This document shows, piece by piece, positions 7,130 to 17,247 of a stretch of 64,000 bases of DNA. The notes beneath the pieces are model-generated. The model saw only the letters and a list, made by a program, of their open reading frames with translations. It was not told the DNA's origin and searched no databases. Position numbers and translations under genes: made by a program. Within the stretch, counting starts at the first letter, position 1; the number at the start of each line of letters is the position of its first letter. Where the stretch lies: positions 168,900 to 232,899 of the forward strand of contig NZ_JXAK01000002.1 of assembly GCF_000829455.1 (NCBI RefSeq). The letters are read 5' to 3'. This DNA is from Gordoniibacillus kamchatkensis (GTDB taxonomy: Bacteria; Bacillota; Bacilli; Paenibacillales; NBRC-103111).

Positions 7130-8956
7130 ATGATGAACCGAATGTTCAACCCGTTTCACCGGTTTCGGATCGATTACGTGCTTTTCTTCGTGTTCGCCGG
7201 CTTCGTCACGGTGCTGATTACCCTCGTCATGGTTATCAGCTACACGCTGTCCGCCGGGTCGCAGACAAGCAGCACGTTCCATTACCAGCAAGGCATGCTG
7301 AACAAGGTCAGCAAAGAGCTGAACGCCCAGCTGAGATCGGTCGAGCAGGCGTCGCTGGCGCTGTCTTTGAACCAGCCGTTCCTCAATTATTTGGCGCTGA
7401 CCGGCGACTACTATACGCGCAACTGGACGCGAATCGAAGTGAACCAAAACTATTTGACGCCGGTCGTGAACAGCTCGACGCTGCTGCAGTCCATTCAAGT
7501 GTACATGAACGATCCGACGCTGACGGACGTCAACGCGGACGTGCAGTTTTTGCCGCGCAGCATGCTGAGCAAGGAGCCTTGGTATGCTGCAGCCGAGAAG
7601 AGCGATGCGCTCTGGGTCGGCGAGCATAGCGTCGGCTCGGGCCAAGGCACGGTGCCGGTCGTCAGCTTCGTGCGGCGGCTGACGACGCAGGGCGGCGCCC
7701 AGCAGCTCGGCATGCTCGTGCTGAACGTGAAGCTGAAAGCGCTGCAGGCTACGCTGAACGAGGACCAGCAAGGCGCCAGCCGGCTGCTGGTCGATTCGGG
7801 CGGGCGCCTCCTGTTCAGCACCGCGAGCGCCCCGCGCCTGCCCGCGATCAGCGGGCTGCTGGAGCAAATCGATGCCGATTCCGGGTACCGCCGGGTGCGG
7901 CTCGGCAAAGAAGATGCGCCCGGAGGCAGCGACATGCTGATGGTGTGGACGCGCGATTTTCGCGAAGGCTGGCTGCTCGTCGAGCTGACACCGTACCGCG
8001 ACATTATGCGCAGCAGCGTCAAGCTCGCCGGTACGCTGGCGGCCGTCGGCGCAGCCGCGCTCGTCGTCGCCTCGTTCGTCACGCTCTACTTGTCGCGCCT
8101 CTTCACGGCGCCGGTGCGGGAGCTGCTGGCGCTCATGAACGCTTATTCGCTCAATCGCACGATGCGCGAATTTCCGTCGCGCTACCGCAACGAGTTCGGC
8201 AGCCTGTTCATCGGCTACCGGCGGCTGATCGAACGCGTGGAGGAGCTTTACGTCTCGCTCGAACGGCAGTATAAGGCGCAGCGAGAAGCGGAAATCCGCG
8301 CGCTGCAGGCGATGATCAACCCCCATTTTTTGTACAATACGCTCGACCAGCTCAACTGGATGGCGATCGAAGCCGGGCAGGAGCGAATCAGCGAGGTGCT
8401 GGAGCTGATGGGCCGCATGTTCCGCATCGGCCTGTCGGGCGGCGCCAGCTTCATTACGCTGCAGGACGAGCTGCTGCATACCGAATGCTACCTCCGCATC
8501 CAGCAGCTCAAATGGGGCCACGGCCTGCAATATGCGATCGAGGGCGCCGCGCCGTTCGCGGATTGCTACATTCCGAAGCTGACGCTTCAGCCGTTCGTCG
8601 AGAACGCCGTGCTGCACGGCTTTCACGGGCGCAGCGGGGGGCGCATTGCGATCAAGGTGGAGGCGGCGGAAGAGGGGCTGTGCATCCGGATCGCCGACGA
8701 CGGCAAAGGGCTGGCCCCGGACTGGAACGTCCACAAGCGGCGCAAAAAGGGCGGCTACGGCATCCGCAACGTCATGGAGCGAATTGAAGCGTATTTCGGC
8801 GCGCCGTACGGTGTCAGATTGCGGACGCTACCGGACGGGGCGGGCACCGAGGTGGAAATCCGCATCCCGCTGCTGGCCGAAATGCCCGATGCGGGAGCGG
8901 CACATGGAGCAGAGGAAAGGAGCGATTCCGATGTGGACGATCGCGGTCGTCGATGA
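7130..8956 (+). CDS. YesM-type sensor histidine kinase (cluster A)
   Basis: 608 residues. A membrane span near 20-40, an extracellular Cache-like sensor of about 230 residues, a second span near 300-325, a HAMP-like linker, then the His_kinase domain with MINPHFLYNTLDQLNWMA (His399 is the phospho-acceptor) and a HATPase domain with NAVLHGF and the DDGKGL glycine box. This is the LytS/YesM class that controls sugar uptake in Bacillus and Paenibacillus. It overlaps the response regulator gene by 26 bases. The ribosome site at 7130 is weak, so the start could be a few codons further in. Confidence 0.92.
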   Translation: MMNRMFNPFHRFRIDYVLFFVFAGFVTVLITLVMVISYTLSAGSQTSSTFHYQQGMLNKVSKELNAQLRSVEQASLALSLNQPFLNYLALTGDYYTRNWTRIEVNQNYLTPVVNSSTLLQSIQVYMNDPTLTDVNADVQFLPRSMLSKEPWYAAAEKSDALWVGEHSVGSGQGTVPVVSFVRRLTTQGGAQQLGMLVLNVKLKALQATLNEDQQGASRLLVDSGGRLLFSTASAPRLPAISGLLEQIDADSGYRRVRLGKEDAPGGSDMLMVWTRDFREGWLLVELTPYRDIMRSSVKLAGTLAAVGAAALVVASFVTLYLSRLFTAPVRELLALMNAYSLNRTMREFPSRYRNEFGSLFIGYRRLIERVEELYVSLERQYKAQREAEIRALQAMINPHFLYNTLDQLNWMAIEAGQERISEVLELMGRMFRIGLSGGASFITLQDELLHTECYLRIQQLKWGHGLQYAIEGAAPFADCYIPKLTLQPFVENAVLHGFHGRSGGRIAIKVEAAEEGLCIRIADDGKGLAPDWNVHKRRKKGGYGIRNVMERIEAYFGAPYGVRLRTLPDGAGTEVEIRIPLLAEMPDAGAAHGAEERSDSDVDDRGRR

Positions 8957-10553
8957 CGAACGGCAAGTGCTGCAAGGGATGCGCCGCATTATCCCGTGGC
9001 GGGAGCTGAACGCGAAGCCGGCGGGGGAAGCGTCCGACGGCGAAGAGGGGCTCAAGCTAATCCTTGAGCAGCAGCCCGATATTGTGATCACCGATATTTA
9101 CATGCCGGTGAAGAACGGCCTGGACATGATCGAGGAGCTGCGCAGGGAACAGTACGACGGCAAAATCATCATTTTGAGCGGCTACGCCGACTTCGAATAC
9201 GCCCGTCAGGCGATGCGGCTGAACGTCGACGACTATCTCAGCAAGCCTGTGACGGTGCAGACGCTGAAAGACGTGCTCGGCAAAGCGATCGGCAAACTGG
9301 AAGAGGAGCGGAAGAAGGCGCTGCAGGAAGGCGAGCGGCAGCGCAAGCTGACGCTATACGAGCCGATCGCAAAGCAGGAGCGGCTAAAGGCGCTTGTTAC
9401 CGGCGCGCCCGGCTTCGGCGGAGCGAGCTGGACTTACGACGACGGCGAGGGCGACGGTGCCGGGCGGCAATATCGCGTTGCGGCGGTGGAAATTTCGCAG
9501 AGCGGGCGGCTGGACGGCATGAAGCCGGCGGACTGGCACTTGTTCCGGTTCGCCGTCGCCAACATCGCCGCCGAGCTGGCGGCGGAGCTGCGGCTTGACG
9601 TGCAGCCGGTAGAGCTGTACGGCCGGCAGACGGTTATGCTGCTCCGCTTCCCCGCCGGCATGACGGTGGACGAGAGCCGGCGGCAAGCGGTGCAGTTCGC
9701 GCGCAGGCTCATCCAGGCGGCCGACGCCTACTTGCACATCCGGATTCAGGTCGGCATCGGCGGCATGAAGGAGGAGACGAAGGTTATCGCCGATTCCACG
9801 GAAGAGGCGTTCCAGGCCTTGCATACGAAGCTGTGCGTGCCGGACGAGGCGTTTCCGATCTTCATCTACAAACGGAAACAGGACGCGGCAGGGAACAAGG
9901 TCGCCGAGCTGCGCCCGATCCGCCATTATCACGAAATTGCCCAGGCGCTCGCCGGCCTGCAGCAGCATTTGGCAGCCGAAGCCGTAGAGCGGCTCGCGGC
10001 GCTGCTTCGCGACTGGCCGGAGCTGACCGCGGCCGAGCTGCAGCGGGTTGCCCGGGAAGTGTGGACGATATGCAAATATACGCTGCACGAAACCGGCCGC
10101 GGGCTGGAGGAGGCGTTCCCGGCCGAAAGCGTCGAACGGGAGCTGGCGGAGCTGCTGCTGCCCGCGCAGTTCCGGGAGTGGGCGCTGGCCAAAATCGAAG
10201 CCGTCTGCGCCAAATTCAGCCGCGGCGACAATCTGCGGCACAGGCAGGCCGTCGATTACATGGTGCGCTACGTTCACGAGCATTACGCCGAGGACCTGCG
10301 ACTCGCCGATCTGGCGGAGCAAGTGTACATTTCCCGCAGCTATTTGAGCAACATTTTCCGCGACTTGGCGGGCGAGACGTTCAACGACTACGTCACGAAG
10401 GTGCGCATGGAGAAAGCGAGAAGCATGCTTGCCGAAGGCAAGCTCATGGTGTACGAAATCGCCGAAAAAGTCGGCTACAAAAACGTTCCGTACTTCACGA
10501 CGCTGTTCAAAAAGCATACCGGCCGCAGTCCGACCGAATTCGTAAAAAATTGA
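8931..10553 (+). CDS. YesN-type response regulator with AraC DNA-binding domain (cluster A)
   Basis: 540 residues, ATG after GGAAAGGAG inside the end of the kinase gene. An N-terminal receiver domain with the phospho-acceptor Asp55 in VITDIYMP and the switch lysine in YLSKPVT, a long middle linker of about 300 residues, and a C-terminal pair of AraC-type HTHs (RLADLAEQVYISRSYLSNIF and AEKVGYKNVPYFTTLFKKHT). Once phosphorylated by the partner kinase it should bind DNA next to the transport genes, chiefly the binding-protein gene at 10647 and perhaps the permeases at 5185. Confidence 0.93.
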   Translation: MWTIAVVDDERQVLQGMRRIIPWRELNAKPAGEASDGEEGLKLILEQQPDIVITDIYMPVKNGLDMIEELRREQYDGKIIILSGYADFEYARQAMRLNVDDYLSKPVTVQTLKDVLGKAIGKLEEERKKALQEGERQRKLTLYEPIAKQERLKALVTGAPGFGGASWTYDDGEGDGAGRQYRVAAVEISQSGRLDGMKPADWHLFRFAVANIAAELAAELRLDVQPVELYGRQTVMLLRFPAGMTVDESRRQAVQFARRLIQAADAYLHIRIQVGIGGMKEETKVIADSTEEAFQALHTKLCVPDEAFPIFIYKRKQDAAGNKVAELRPIRHYHEIAQALAGLQQHLAAEAVERLAALLRDWPELTAAELQRVAREVWTICKYTLHETGRGLEEAFPAESVERELAELLLPAQFREWALAKIEAVCAKFSRGDNLRHRQAVDYMVRYVHEHYAEDLRLADLAEQVYISRSYLSNIFRDLAGETFNDYVTKVRMEKARSMLAEGKLMVYEIAEKVGYKNVPYFTTLFKKHTGRSPTEFVKN

Positions 10554-10646
10554 AACAATTTGTACATCCGTCTCCTAGGCGCTCCGAACCGAAACGGGTA
10601 CGATGAAGATGCCAAACGACAGGAAACGAAAGGGGACTTGAACAGC

Positions 10647-11965
10647 ATGAACAAGAAGCCTATCGCGATGCTGCTTGCGGGAATGATGCTGACGGGGGCA
10701 CTGACCGCTTGCGGCGTCAAGAAAGAGGAGCAGAGCGCTCCGGCGGCGCCGGCCGGGAAAGATGCGCCGGCAGCGGCGGCGAGCGGCCAGACGCCGGTCA
10801 AGCTGCGCATCTTGTGGTGGGCCCGCAAAGCCGCCACGACGCCACGCTCAAAGCGCTTGACCTGTATACGAAAAAACATCCGAACGTGACGTTCGAACCG
10901 GAATTCCAAGGCTTCGACGGCTACCTCGACAAGCTGTCGACACAAGCCGCGGCCAAAAATACGCCGGACATTTTCCAGATGGACGCGGCCTGGTTCAACG
11001 ACTGGGCCAGCTCGAACCGTCTGGCCGACCTGTCCTCCGTGAATACGAAGGATGTCGATAAAGCGCTGCTCGATACCGGCACCTACAAAGGCAAAATATA
11101 CGCGGTGCCGCTCGGCAACAACGCGCTCGGCATCGTCTACAACAAGGTCGTGTTCGACAAGCTCGGCGTGCAGCCGCCGAAAACGTGGGACGAACTGTTC
11201 CAGCTCGCGAAAGACATCAAGCCGAAGCTGGCGAAAGATCAATATTTGATCAAGGACTTGACGCCGGACTACGGCATGTATACGTCGTACCAGCTCAGCA
11301 AGGGCAAAGGGTACCCGCGCACGCAGGACGGCAAGTTCAATTACGACAAAGATACGTGGATCGAGTTCATGACGAGAATGCAGGAGCTGCGCAAGGGCGG
11401 CTTCGTGGCCCCGCCGGACGTGACGATGTCGGACAAAGGGTTCGATGCGAAGCTCGATTTGCTCGGCCAGGAGAAGGTCATGATCAAGCCGTCGCATGCC
11501 GCGGAATTCGCCGGCTTCGACTCGCTCAAGCCCGGCAGCTTCGCGCTGGCGCCGCTGATGAGAGGCGTCGAAGCGGGCGGCTGGCTGAAGGCGTCGATGT
11601 ACTGGAGCGTCAATCCGGACAGCAAAGCGAAAGAAGAAGCGATGAAATTCGTCGACTGGTTCATCAACGACCAGGAAGCGGCCGACATTCTCGGCACGTC
11701 GCGCGGCGTTCCGGTGTCGAAGAAAATCGTCGACTACTTGCAGCCGAAGTTCAGCGCCATCGACAAAGCCGGGATCGATCTGATCAATCAGACCGCCCAA
11801 GGCGGCGGCAAAGCGTTCGACCCGGGTCCGGGCATCAAGGGCGGCTGGGCGAAGTTCGCGACGAACAAGGAGTACGACAACATTACGCAGCAAATCATGT
11901 TCGACAAAATGACGCCGCAGCAAGGCTGGGAAGAAGTCGTCAAGCTGAGCAAAGATTTGCAATAA
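10647..11965 (+). pseudogene. extracellular solute-binding lipoprotein (cluster A), frameshifted
   Basis: About 439 residues in two frames. The first frame encodes a lipoprotein signal (MNKKPIAMLLAGMMLTGALT followed by AC, lipobox LTAC) and a Pro/Ala linker up to VKLRILWW. The second continues GPQSRHDATLKALDLYTKKH to the stop. Adding one G to the GGG at 10819-10821 restores LRILWWGPQSRH. The body is a UgpB/MalE-type substrate-binding protein that would deliver sugar to the cluster A permeases at the outer face of the membrane. It follows the regulator by 93 bases. Probably intact in the organism. Confidence 0.85.
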
Positions 11966-11970
11966 CGGGA

Positions 11971-12016
11971 AAAATGGCTCTCCGATAGGCGCCGTGCGCG
12001 CTCGGAGAGCCATTTT
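11971..12016 (+). terminator. strong terminator after cluster A
   Basis: AAAATGGCTCTCCGA pairs with TCGGAGAGCCATTTT around a 16-base loop. The run of A on one side and T on the other allows termination on both strands, serving the binding-protein gene and the small minus-strand gene at 12028. Confidence 0.8.
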
Positions 12017-12027
12017 GCCGCTCGCGG

Positions 12028-12159
12028 TCAAGGCTGCCGGTCTTCCTCGGGAATGTACTTCTTCCGGTTCTTATAAACGATATAAATAGCGCCGACCGCG
12101 CCGACGACGAGAATAACGGACCGCCAGTGTTGCGCCAGAAATTGCATCGTGCTGTTCAT
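12028..12159 (-). CDS. small single-span membrane protein (43 residues)
   Basis: MNSTMQFLAQHW, one hydrophobic span (RSVILVVGAVGAIYIVYK, residues 13-30), then a charged tail NRKKYIPEEDRQP. GGAG lies eight bases upstream of the ATG. The basic residues just after the span predict a cytoplasmic C-terminus. No family recognised. The ribosome site, the membrane profile and the shared terminator support a real gene. Confidence 0.55.
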   Translation of the reverse strand: MNSTMQFLAQHWRSVILVVGAVGAIYIVYKNRKKYIPEEDRQP

Positions 12160-12400
12160 GGCCATCGCTCCTTCTGCGTGGGGAGTGCTGCATTGCGATT
12201 AGGATTCGCCATGGCGCTTATTTCCATGCATAAATTGTGTGCTACAATATAGGAAAGCGGGCCAAGCCCATGCCCTGCATGGACGCGCCGCATGCCAAAA
12301 AAATGTCCATAACAGCGAAGGAATCGTCATGTTCCATGCGCCTGCATTGTGGTATATGTTGGTGACAACAAAGAGTTTACTGACTGCGAGGGAGATCCCA

Positions 12401-13707
12401 TTGCCGACAAGCGTAAGGCGGGCATGCATCCGTATTTTGCTGGGGGCCGTTCTCGTCATCGTCCCCGGCTGCGATTTTTACAATCCGAGCCTGCAGCTGC
12501 CGAAGCCTGAGGGGAATGGCGACGGGGTCAGGCTCACGCTGTGGACGCCGCTAAGCGGCGGCGACGGCATTTTCATGCACGATCTGGTTGCCGCTTACAA
12601 CAAGGAGAACACGGACGGCATTACGGTCGATCTCGTCAACAACAAGTCCGAAGAATATTACACGAAGCTGCCGACGGCCATCGTCACCGAGGAGGCGCCG
12701 GATGTCGCGATCATTCACGCCTCGAGGTATGCCCAATACGTCCGCAACGGCTTTATCGACCCGATTGACGATGTGGCGCAGGCCGCAGGGGTCCGCTGGG
12801 AAGATGTGAACCCGCACGTGTTGAGCAGCACGGTGGCGGGCGGCAAGCATTATTCGATTCCGCTCGACACCCATTTGATCGTATTCTTCTATAACAAAAC
12901 GCTGCTGCGTCAAGCAGGGCTGCTGGACGCGGCCGACCGTCCTGCCATCGAGCCGGGGCCTGACGGCTTTATTCGTTTCCTGGAGACGATTCGTAAGCGC
13001 TTACCATCCGGCATCGCCCCGCTCTCCATGCCAAGCATGCGCCTTGATCCTTATTGGCTATGGTGGTCGCTCTACAACCAGATTGCGGACAAGGGAGGCG
13101 TCATGTACACGGACGACGGGCATGCGTCGGCGATCAATAATGACACCGCTTTGAAGGCGATGAATTTCGTCTATTCGCTATATAGCAGCCAGCTGATCCC
13201 GCCGAATATTTCCGATGCGCAGAAATTGTTCGTCGAAGGCCAGGCGGCGACGTTGATCCAGGGGGTATGGGGACCGGGGGCATCGAGCATACGCCCGGCC
13301 TCGATTTCGGCGTCACCGAGCTACCGCAAATTTACGACAGGCCTGCATCCTGGGGCGATTCGCACACGTTCGCTTTTCCGAAGCAAGAGCAGGTCGACAT
13401 GAAGAAGCGGGTCGCCTCCGTAAAATTCGCATATTGGGCCGCACAGCACGGGGATATGTGGGCGAAGGCCGGCCACGTCCCGGCGTCGTATACGGCATTA
13501 TCTTCCGAGGCGTACCGCGCTTTAAACTTTCGCTCCGAGTATGCCGCCGCTGCGGAGCATGTGAAATATTTTCCGAGCCAGCCGAAGCAGGGGGAAATCA
13601 ACGATTGGATGGTCAAGGAGTTCGAACGGATGCTGCTTGGCCAAATTACGCCGCAGGAGCTGCTGCAGCGCGCGGACAACATGATTAACGAGAAGGTAGG
13701 CAAATGA
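12401..13707 (+). pseudogene. solute-binding lipoprotein in front of kinase B, frameshifted; likely sensor subunit
   Basis: About 435 residues from a TTG start with GAGGGAG upstream. Lipoprotein signal ending in the lipobox VPGC. The reading breaks at the GGGG run 13269-13272; one added G restores LIQGVWGTGGIEHTPGL. It is clearly paralogous to the binding protein at 17248 (shared blocks such as SGGDG, EYYTKL, GGKHY.xPLDTH, DGF.xFL, WGDSHT, WAKAGH.PAS). Its stop overlaps the start of the kinase gene by four bases, so it is made together with the kinase, not with the permeases. This suggests that it presents the ligand to the kinase. Upstream start codons (ATG at 12329 and others) lack a ribosome site. 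Confidence 0.82.
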
Positions 13708-15488
13708 TGGCGCAACGGATAGGCCGCACTTGGCAATGGTTCCGGAATCGGCCGCTGGTGTTCAAGTTTACGATGGTCAGCTTCGTCCTGATCGCTTTGC
13801 CGCTCGCCATAACGGGCTATTTAACGTATGCCAGCTATTCGTCGTCCATACAGCGCAACGTAGGGAAGTATCAGGCGGATTTCGTCCGCGAGCTGACCAC
13901 GAACATCGATACGTTCATGAACGAGCTGAATTTGCTGTCGCTGCTGCCCTATCAGTCTCCCGACATCATGGACTATCTCGCCTCGGGAAAAAAGCCCGGC
14001 ACTCCTTGGACCTGGGACGAAAGAGTGGCGCTCGAGGACTTGTCGAAGCGGGTGTTCACGAACGGCCGGGTCGATGTGATCGGCATGTATTTGTACGGCA
14101 TATCCGGAGTTTCCTACGTGCATCGTCCAGACGGCGTGCCCGACACCGCCGGCACGAGCTATAAGGAGGAGCCTTGGTACGGCAAGGCGTCCGCGACGGG
14201 GAAAGGCATATTTCTCGGTTCCCACGAGGTGAAGTCAAGCCGGGCGTCCGGCTATCAGGTGTTCTCGATCGTGAGAAAGATCCGCAGCATCGACACCGGC
14301 GAAGACCTCGGCTATTTCCAGCTGGATGTCGAAGTGCGCGCGATACGCAATAAAATCAACCAGCTGTCGATGAACAACAACGAGAATGTGGCGATATTCG
14401 ACAGCGACAACCAGTTGGTATATAAAAACCACGATACGTTCGAGCTGGACGAATCGTCGTACCGGGGAACGGGCACCGTTATCGTCGACCGGAACGGGCA
14501 GAAAGAGCTGCTCACCTATCACACATCGCCGCTGACCGGCTGGACGACGATCGAGACGGTGCCGGTGTCCGTGCTGACGCGCGATACGGTCGCCGTCCGC
14601 AATTATTTTGTGGCCATCGCCGTTGCCAGCTGCGGACTCGCCGGGCTTCTGATGACGCTGCTGTCCGTGCGCATCACGCGTCCGATCAGCCAGCTGCGCA
14701 ACATGATGAAGAAGGTGGAGCGCGGCGATCTTGACGTTTCGATTCCGATTTCGAGCAGAGACGAAGTGGGGCAATTAAGCCAATCCTTCAACGTAATGGT
14801 GTCCAAGCTGAGCGACCTCGGCTACCGGCTGTACGAAACCGAAATCCGCGAAAAACACGCGCAAATGGCCGCTTTGCAAAGCCAGATCAATCCGCATTTT
14901 CTGTATAACACGTTAGGGACGATCAGCATGTATGCCGAGCTCCAGGGCAACCGCGAAGTGGTGCGCATGACGAATAACCTCAGCCGCCTGCTTCGCTACA
15001 GTATTACGAACAGCCGTAGCGAAGTGACTCTCGCGGAGGAGCTGCAGCATGTGCGCGGCTATATGGTCATCCAGCAAATCCGTTTCGAGGAGCGGCTTGG
15101 CTTCGACGTTCGCGTGCAGGAGGAGAGCTTGCTGGAGCAGCCGGTGATTCGTCTCATGCTGCAGCCGATTGTGGAGAACAGCATTATTCACGGCATCGAG
15201 AAAGGTCGGGGGCGGGGTACCGTCATTTTGTCGGCAGCCCGGGAAGAGGGCAGGCTTGTCATTACCGTTGAGGACGACGGGAGGGGAGTGCCGGAGGCCG
15301 ATTTGCAGGAGCTGCGCAGCAATCTTCGGCTGGCTCCGCTCTCGGACGACATTGGCGGTCACGGCCTCGTCAATGTGCACCGGCGCATCGCTTTGCGGTA
15401 CGGACATCAATATGGCGTTGCCGTTGACAGCAAGCCGTTCGCCGGTACGAAGGTCGTGCTGACACTGCCTTTGGCAACTTCGATGTGA
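13704..15488 (+). CDS. YesM-type sensor histidine kinase (cluster B)
   Basis: 594 residues. First membrane span at about 20-42, extracellular Cache sensor, second span near 295-315, HAMP (ISQLRNMMKKVERGDLDVSI), His_kinase domain with QSQINPHFLYNTL (His398) and HATPase with NSIIHGIEKG and DDGRGVPEAD. Start ATGATG overlaps the stop of the upstream binding-protein gene. It pairs with the regulator at 15517. Confidence 0.93.
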   Translation: MMAQRIGRTWQWFRNRPLVFKFTMVSFVLIALPLAITGYLTYASYSSSIQRNVGKYQADFVRELTTNIDTFMNELNLLSLLPYQSPDIMDYLASGKKPGTPWTWDERVALEDLSKRVFTNGRVDVIGMYLYGISGVSYVHRPDGVPDTAGTSYKEEPWYGKASATGKGIFLGSHEVKSSRASGYQVFSIVRKIRSIDTGEDLGYFQLDVEVRAIRNKINQLSMNNNENVAIFDSDNQLVYKNHDTFELDESSYRGTGTVIVDRNGQKELLTYHTSPLTGWTTIETVPVSVLTRDTVAVRNYFVAIAVASCGLAGLLMTLLSVRITRPISQLRNMMKKVERGDLDVSIPISSRDEVGQLSQSFNVMVSKLSDLGYRLYETEIREKHAQMAALQSQINPHFLYNTLGTISMYAELQGNREVVRMTNNLSRLLRYSITNSRSEVTLAEELQHVRGYMVIQQIRFEERLGFDVRVQEESLLEQPVIRLMLQPIVENSIIHGIEKGRGRGTVILSAAREEGRLVITVEDDGRGVPEADLQELRSNLRLAPLSDDIGGHGLVNVHRRIALRYGHQYGVAVDSKPFAGTKVVLTLPLATSM

Positions 15489-15516
15489 GGATAACCCTAT
15501 CTGGGAGGTTTTGCCG

Positions 15517-17127
15517 ATGCCGAAGCTTCTGATCGTAGACGACGAGACGATTTTCCGCAAAGGGGTCAGGCATATGATTGCGGAGATGAATTCCGACTGG
15601 ATCGTCGTGGATGAGGCGAGAGACGGCCTGGAAGCGATCGAGAAAGTGGAATTTCACCGCCCGGATTTTATCATTACGGATATTCGCATGCCGCGGATGG
15701 ACGGCATCCAGTTTCAATATGTGCTGAAGGAGAGGTACCCGCTCGTCCGCTGCATCGTGATGAGCGGCTTCAGCGATTTCGAGTACGCCCGCCAGTCGCT
15801 CAAATTGGGCGCCAAAGACTATTTGATGAAGCCGCTGGAACGCGAAGAGCTGTACCGAACGCTGTGGAAGCTGAAGGAGGAATGGCTTGCCGACCAAGGA
15901 AAACAGCTTATCGCGAACCGGGAGAAAGAGGAAGACCGGCAGACGCGGGCGCAGCTGCGGCAGCATATTTTGACCGGGCTCGTGCTTGGAACCGTCAAGC
16001 CGGAGGAGCTCGAGCTTCTCCATCATGTCGGGGTGCTGTTCCCGCATTCCAGCTTCACGTGCTGCGTCGCCCAGCTTGATCGCGATTCCGTCGACGACGA
16101 GCGCTATGCGCGCTCCGATCCTTCGCTCTTCGGTCTTCATATGTGCCAATTCATGCAGGAAACGATCGACGAGGAGATGCACGGATTCGTCTTCGCCGTT
16201 GCGGATGCGAAAGTCGTAGCCCTTATCAATCATGAGCACGAGCACCATGTACGGGACCGGATATTGCGGCTCGCCCAGGCGATGTGCGCGCGAATACGGG
16301 CTTTTTCCCGCATGACGGTGACGATCGGCGTCGGCGGTGAGGCTTCCGGTCTCGAATCCGTGCCCGAGTCGTACAAAGAGGCGGAGACGGCCTTGTTCAC
16401 GCGCCTCATTTCCGGCGGAGACAAAGCGTATTTGTACCGGGGCGCCGCCAAGCAAGCGCACGCCGACCAAGAGTCCGACTCGGCTGATTGGGGGCTTCTC
16501 GAAGATACGCTGCGCGAAGGCAAAGCGGAACGATTGCGGCAAGTTGTCGGCATGATGGTGGGGCGTTTGTGCGATCGTGCCCGCGACCCGGAATACGTTC
16601 GGGAGCAGGCTTGCAAGCTGCTGCTGCACATCTATGAGCTGGCCGTGGAGCGGGACGCTGCGCACGAATTGCTGCGAGGAAAAGAGATCAAGGATTTGGT
16701 GAACGAAGTATGCTCCATCACGTCCAGAAACGAGCTGATTGCATATTTCCAGCACCTTGTCGAAGCTCTTAACCGGACGATCGGTTTGAAAAAGACCGCT
16801 GCCGCACCCGGCCCGATCGAAGCCGTGCTGCAATACGTTAACGAGCACTATGCGGAGCCAATAACGCTCAGCAAAGCAGCGGAGAAGGTGTACTTGTCCC
16901 CAACTTATTTAAGCACGCTGTTTAAGGCGCGCACCGGCAAATCGTTCATCGGTTACGTTACCGAGAAACGCATCGAGGAAGCCAAAAAGCGGCTCATCTA
17001 CACGGACGAGAAAATCGTCTCGATCGCCGATTCGTGCGGCTTCGAAAATATTCGCCACTTCAACCGGGTGTTTAAAGCCGCGACCGGGCTGACGCCGAAG
17101 CAATTCCGCGACCTGGGCGATGCATAG
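15517..17127 (+). CDS. YesN-type response regulator with AraC DNA-binding domain (cluster B)
   Basis: 536 residues starting MPKLLIVDDETIFRKGVRHM, ATG eight bases after GGGAGG. Receiver Asp55 in IITDIRMPRMDG and lysine in YLMKPLE, a middle region of about 300 residues, and two C-terminal HTHs (LSKAAEKVYLSPTYLSTLFK; ADSCGFENIRHFNRVFK). Expected to activate the binding-protein and permease genes that begin 120 bases downstream. Confidence 0.93.
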   Translation: MPKLLIVDDETIFRKGVRHMIAEMNSDWIVVDEARDGLEAIEKVEFHRPDFIITDIRMPRMDGIQFQYVLKERYPLVRCIVMSGFSDFEYARQSLKLGAKDYLMKPLEREELYRTLWKLKEEWLADQGKQLIANREKEEDRQTRAQLRQHILTGLVLGTVKPEELELLHHVGVLFPHSSFTCCVAQLDRDSVDDERYARSDPSLFGLHMCQFMQETIDEEMHGFVFAVADAKVVALINHEHEHHVRDRILRLAQAMCARIRAFSRMTVTIGVGGEASGLESVPESYKEAETALFTRLISGGDKAYLYRGAAKQAHADQESDSADWGLLEDTLREGKAERLRQVVGMMVGRLCDRARDPEYVREQACKLLLHIYELAVERDAAHELLRGKEIKDLVNEVCSITSRNELIAYFQHLVEALNRTIGLKKTAAAPGPIEAVLQYVNEHYAEPITLSKAAEKVYLSPTYLSTLFKARTGKSFIGYVTEKRIEEAKKRLIYTDEKIVSIADSCGFENIRHFNRVFKAATGLTPKQFRDLGDA

Positions 17128-17247
17128 CCGCAAAAGCTGAAAAATGGTCCATGCCGACCAAAAGATACGCCATGGCTGAAACGGGCTGCCCTTAGTATAG
17201 TGTTGCTTGTTATCGCAACAGCACACATCGAAAAGGGAGTGTTCGTC

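Noticed and set aside
7097..8734. 545-codon open frame on the minus strand
   Set aside because: It lies fully opposite the kinase gene of cluster A, is rich in R, Q, H, A and has no domain. Long antisense frames are common in GC-rich coding DNA.
10475..12031. 518-codon open frame on the minus strand
   Set aside because: Opposite regulator A end and the binding-protein gene; it even crosses the frameshift without effect, as expected for a chance frame.
15370..16848. 492-codon open frame on the minus strand
   Set aside because: Shadow of regulator B, no recognisable domain.
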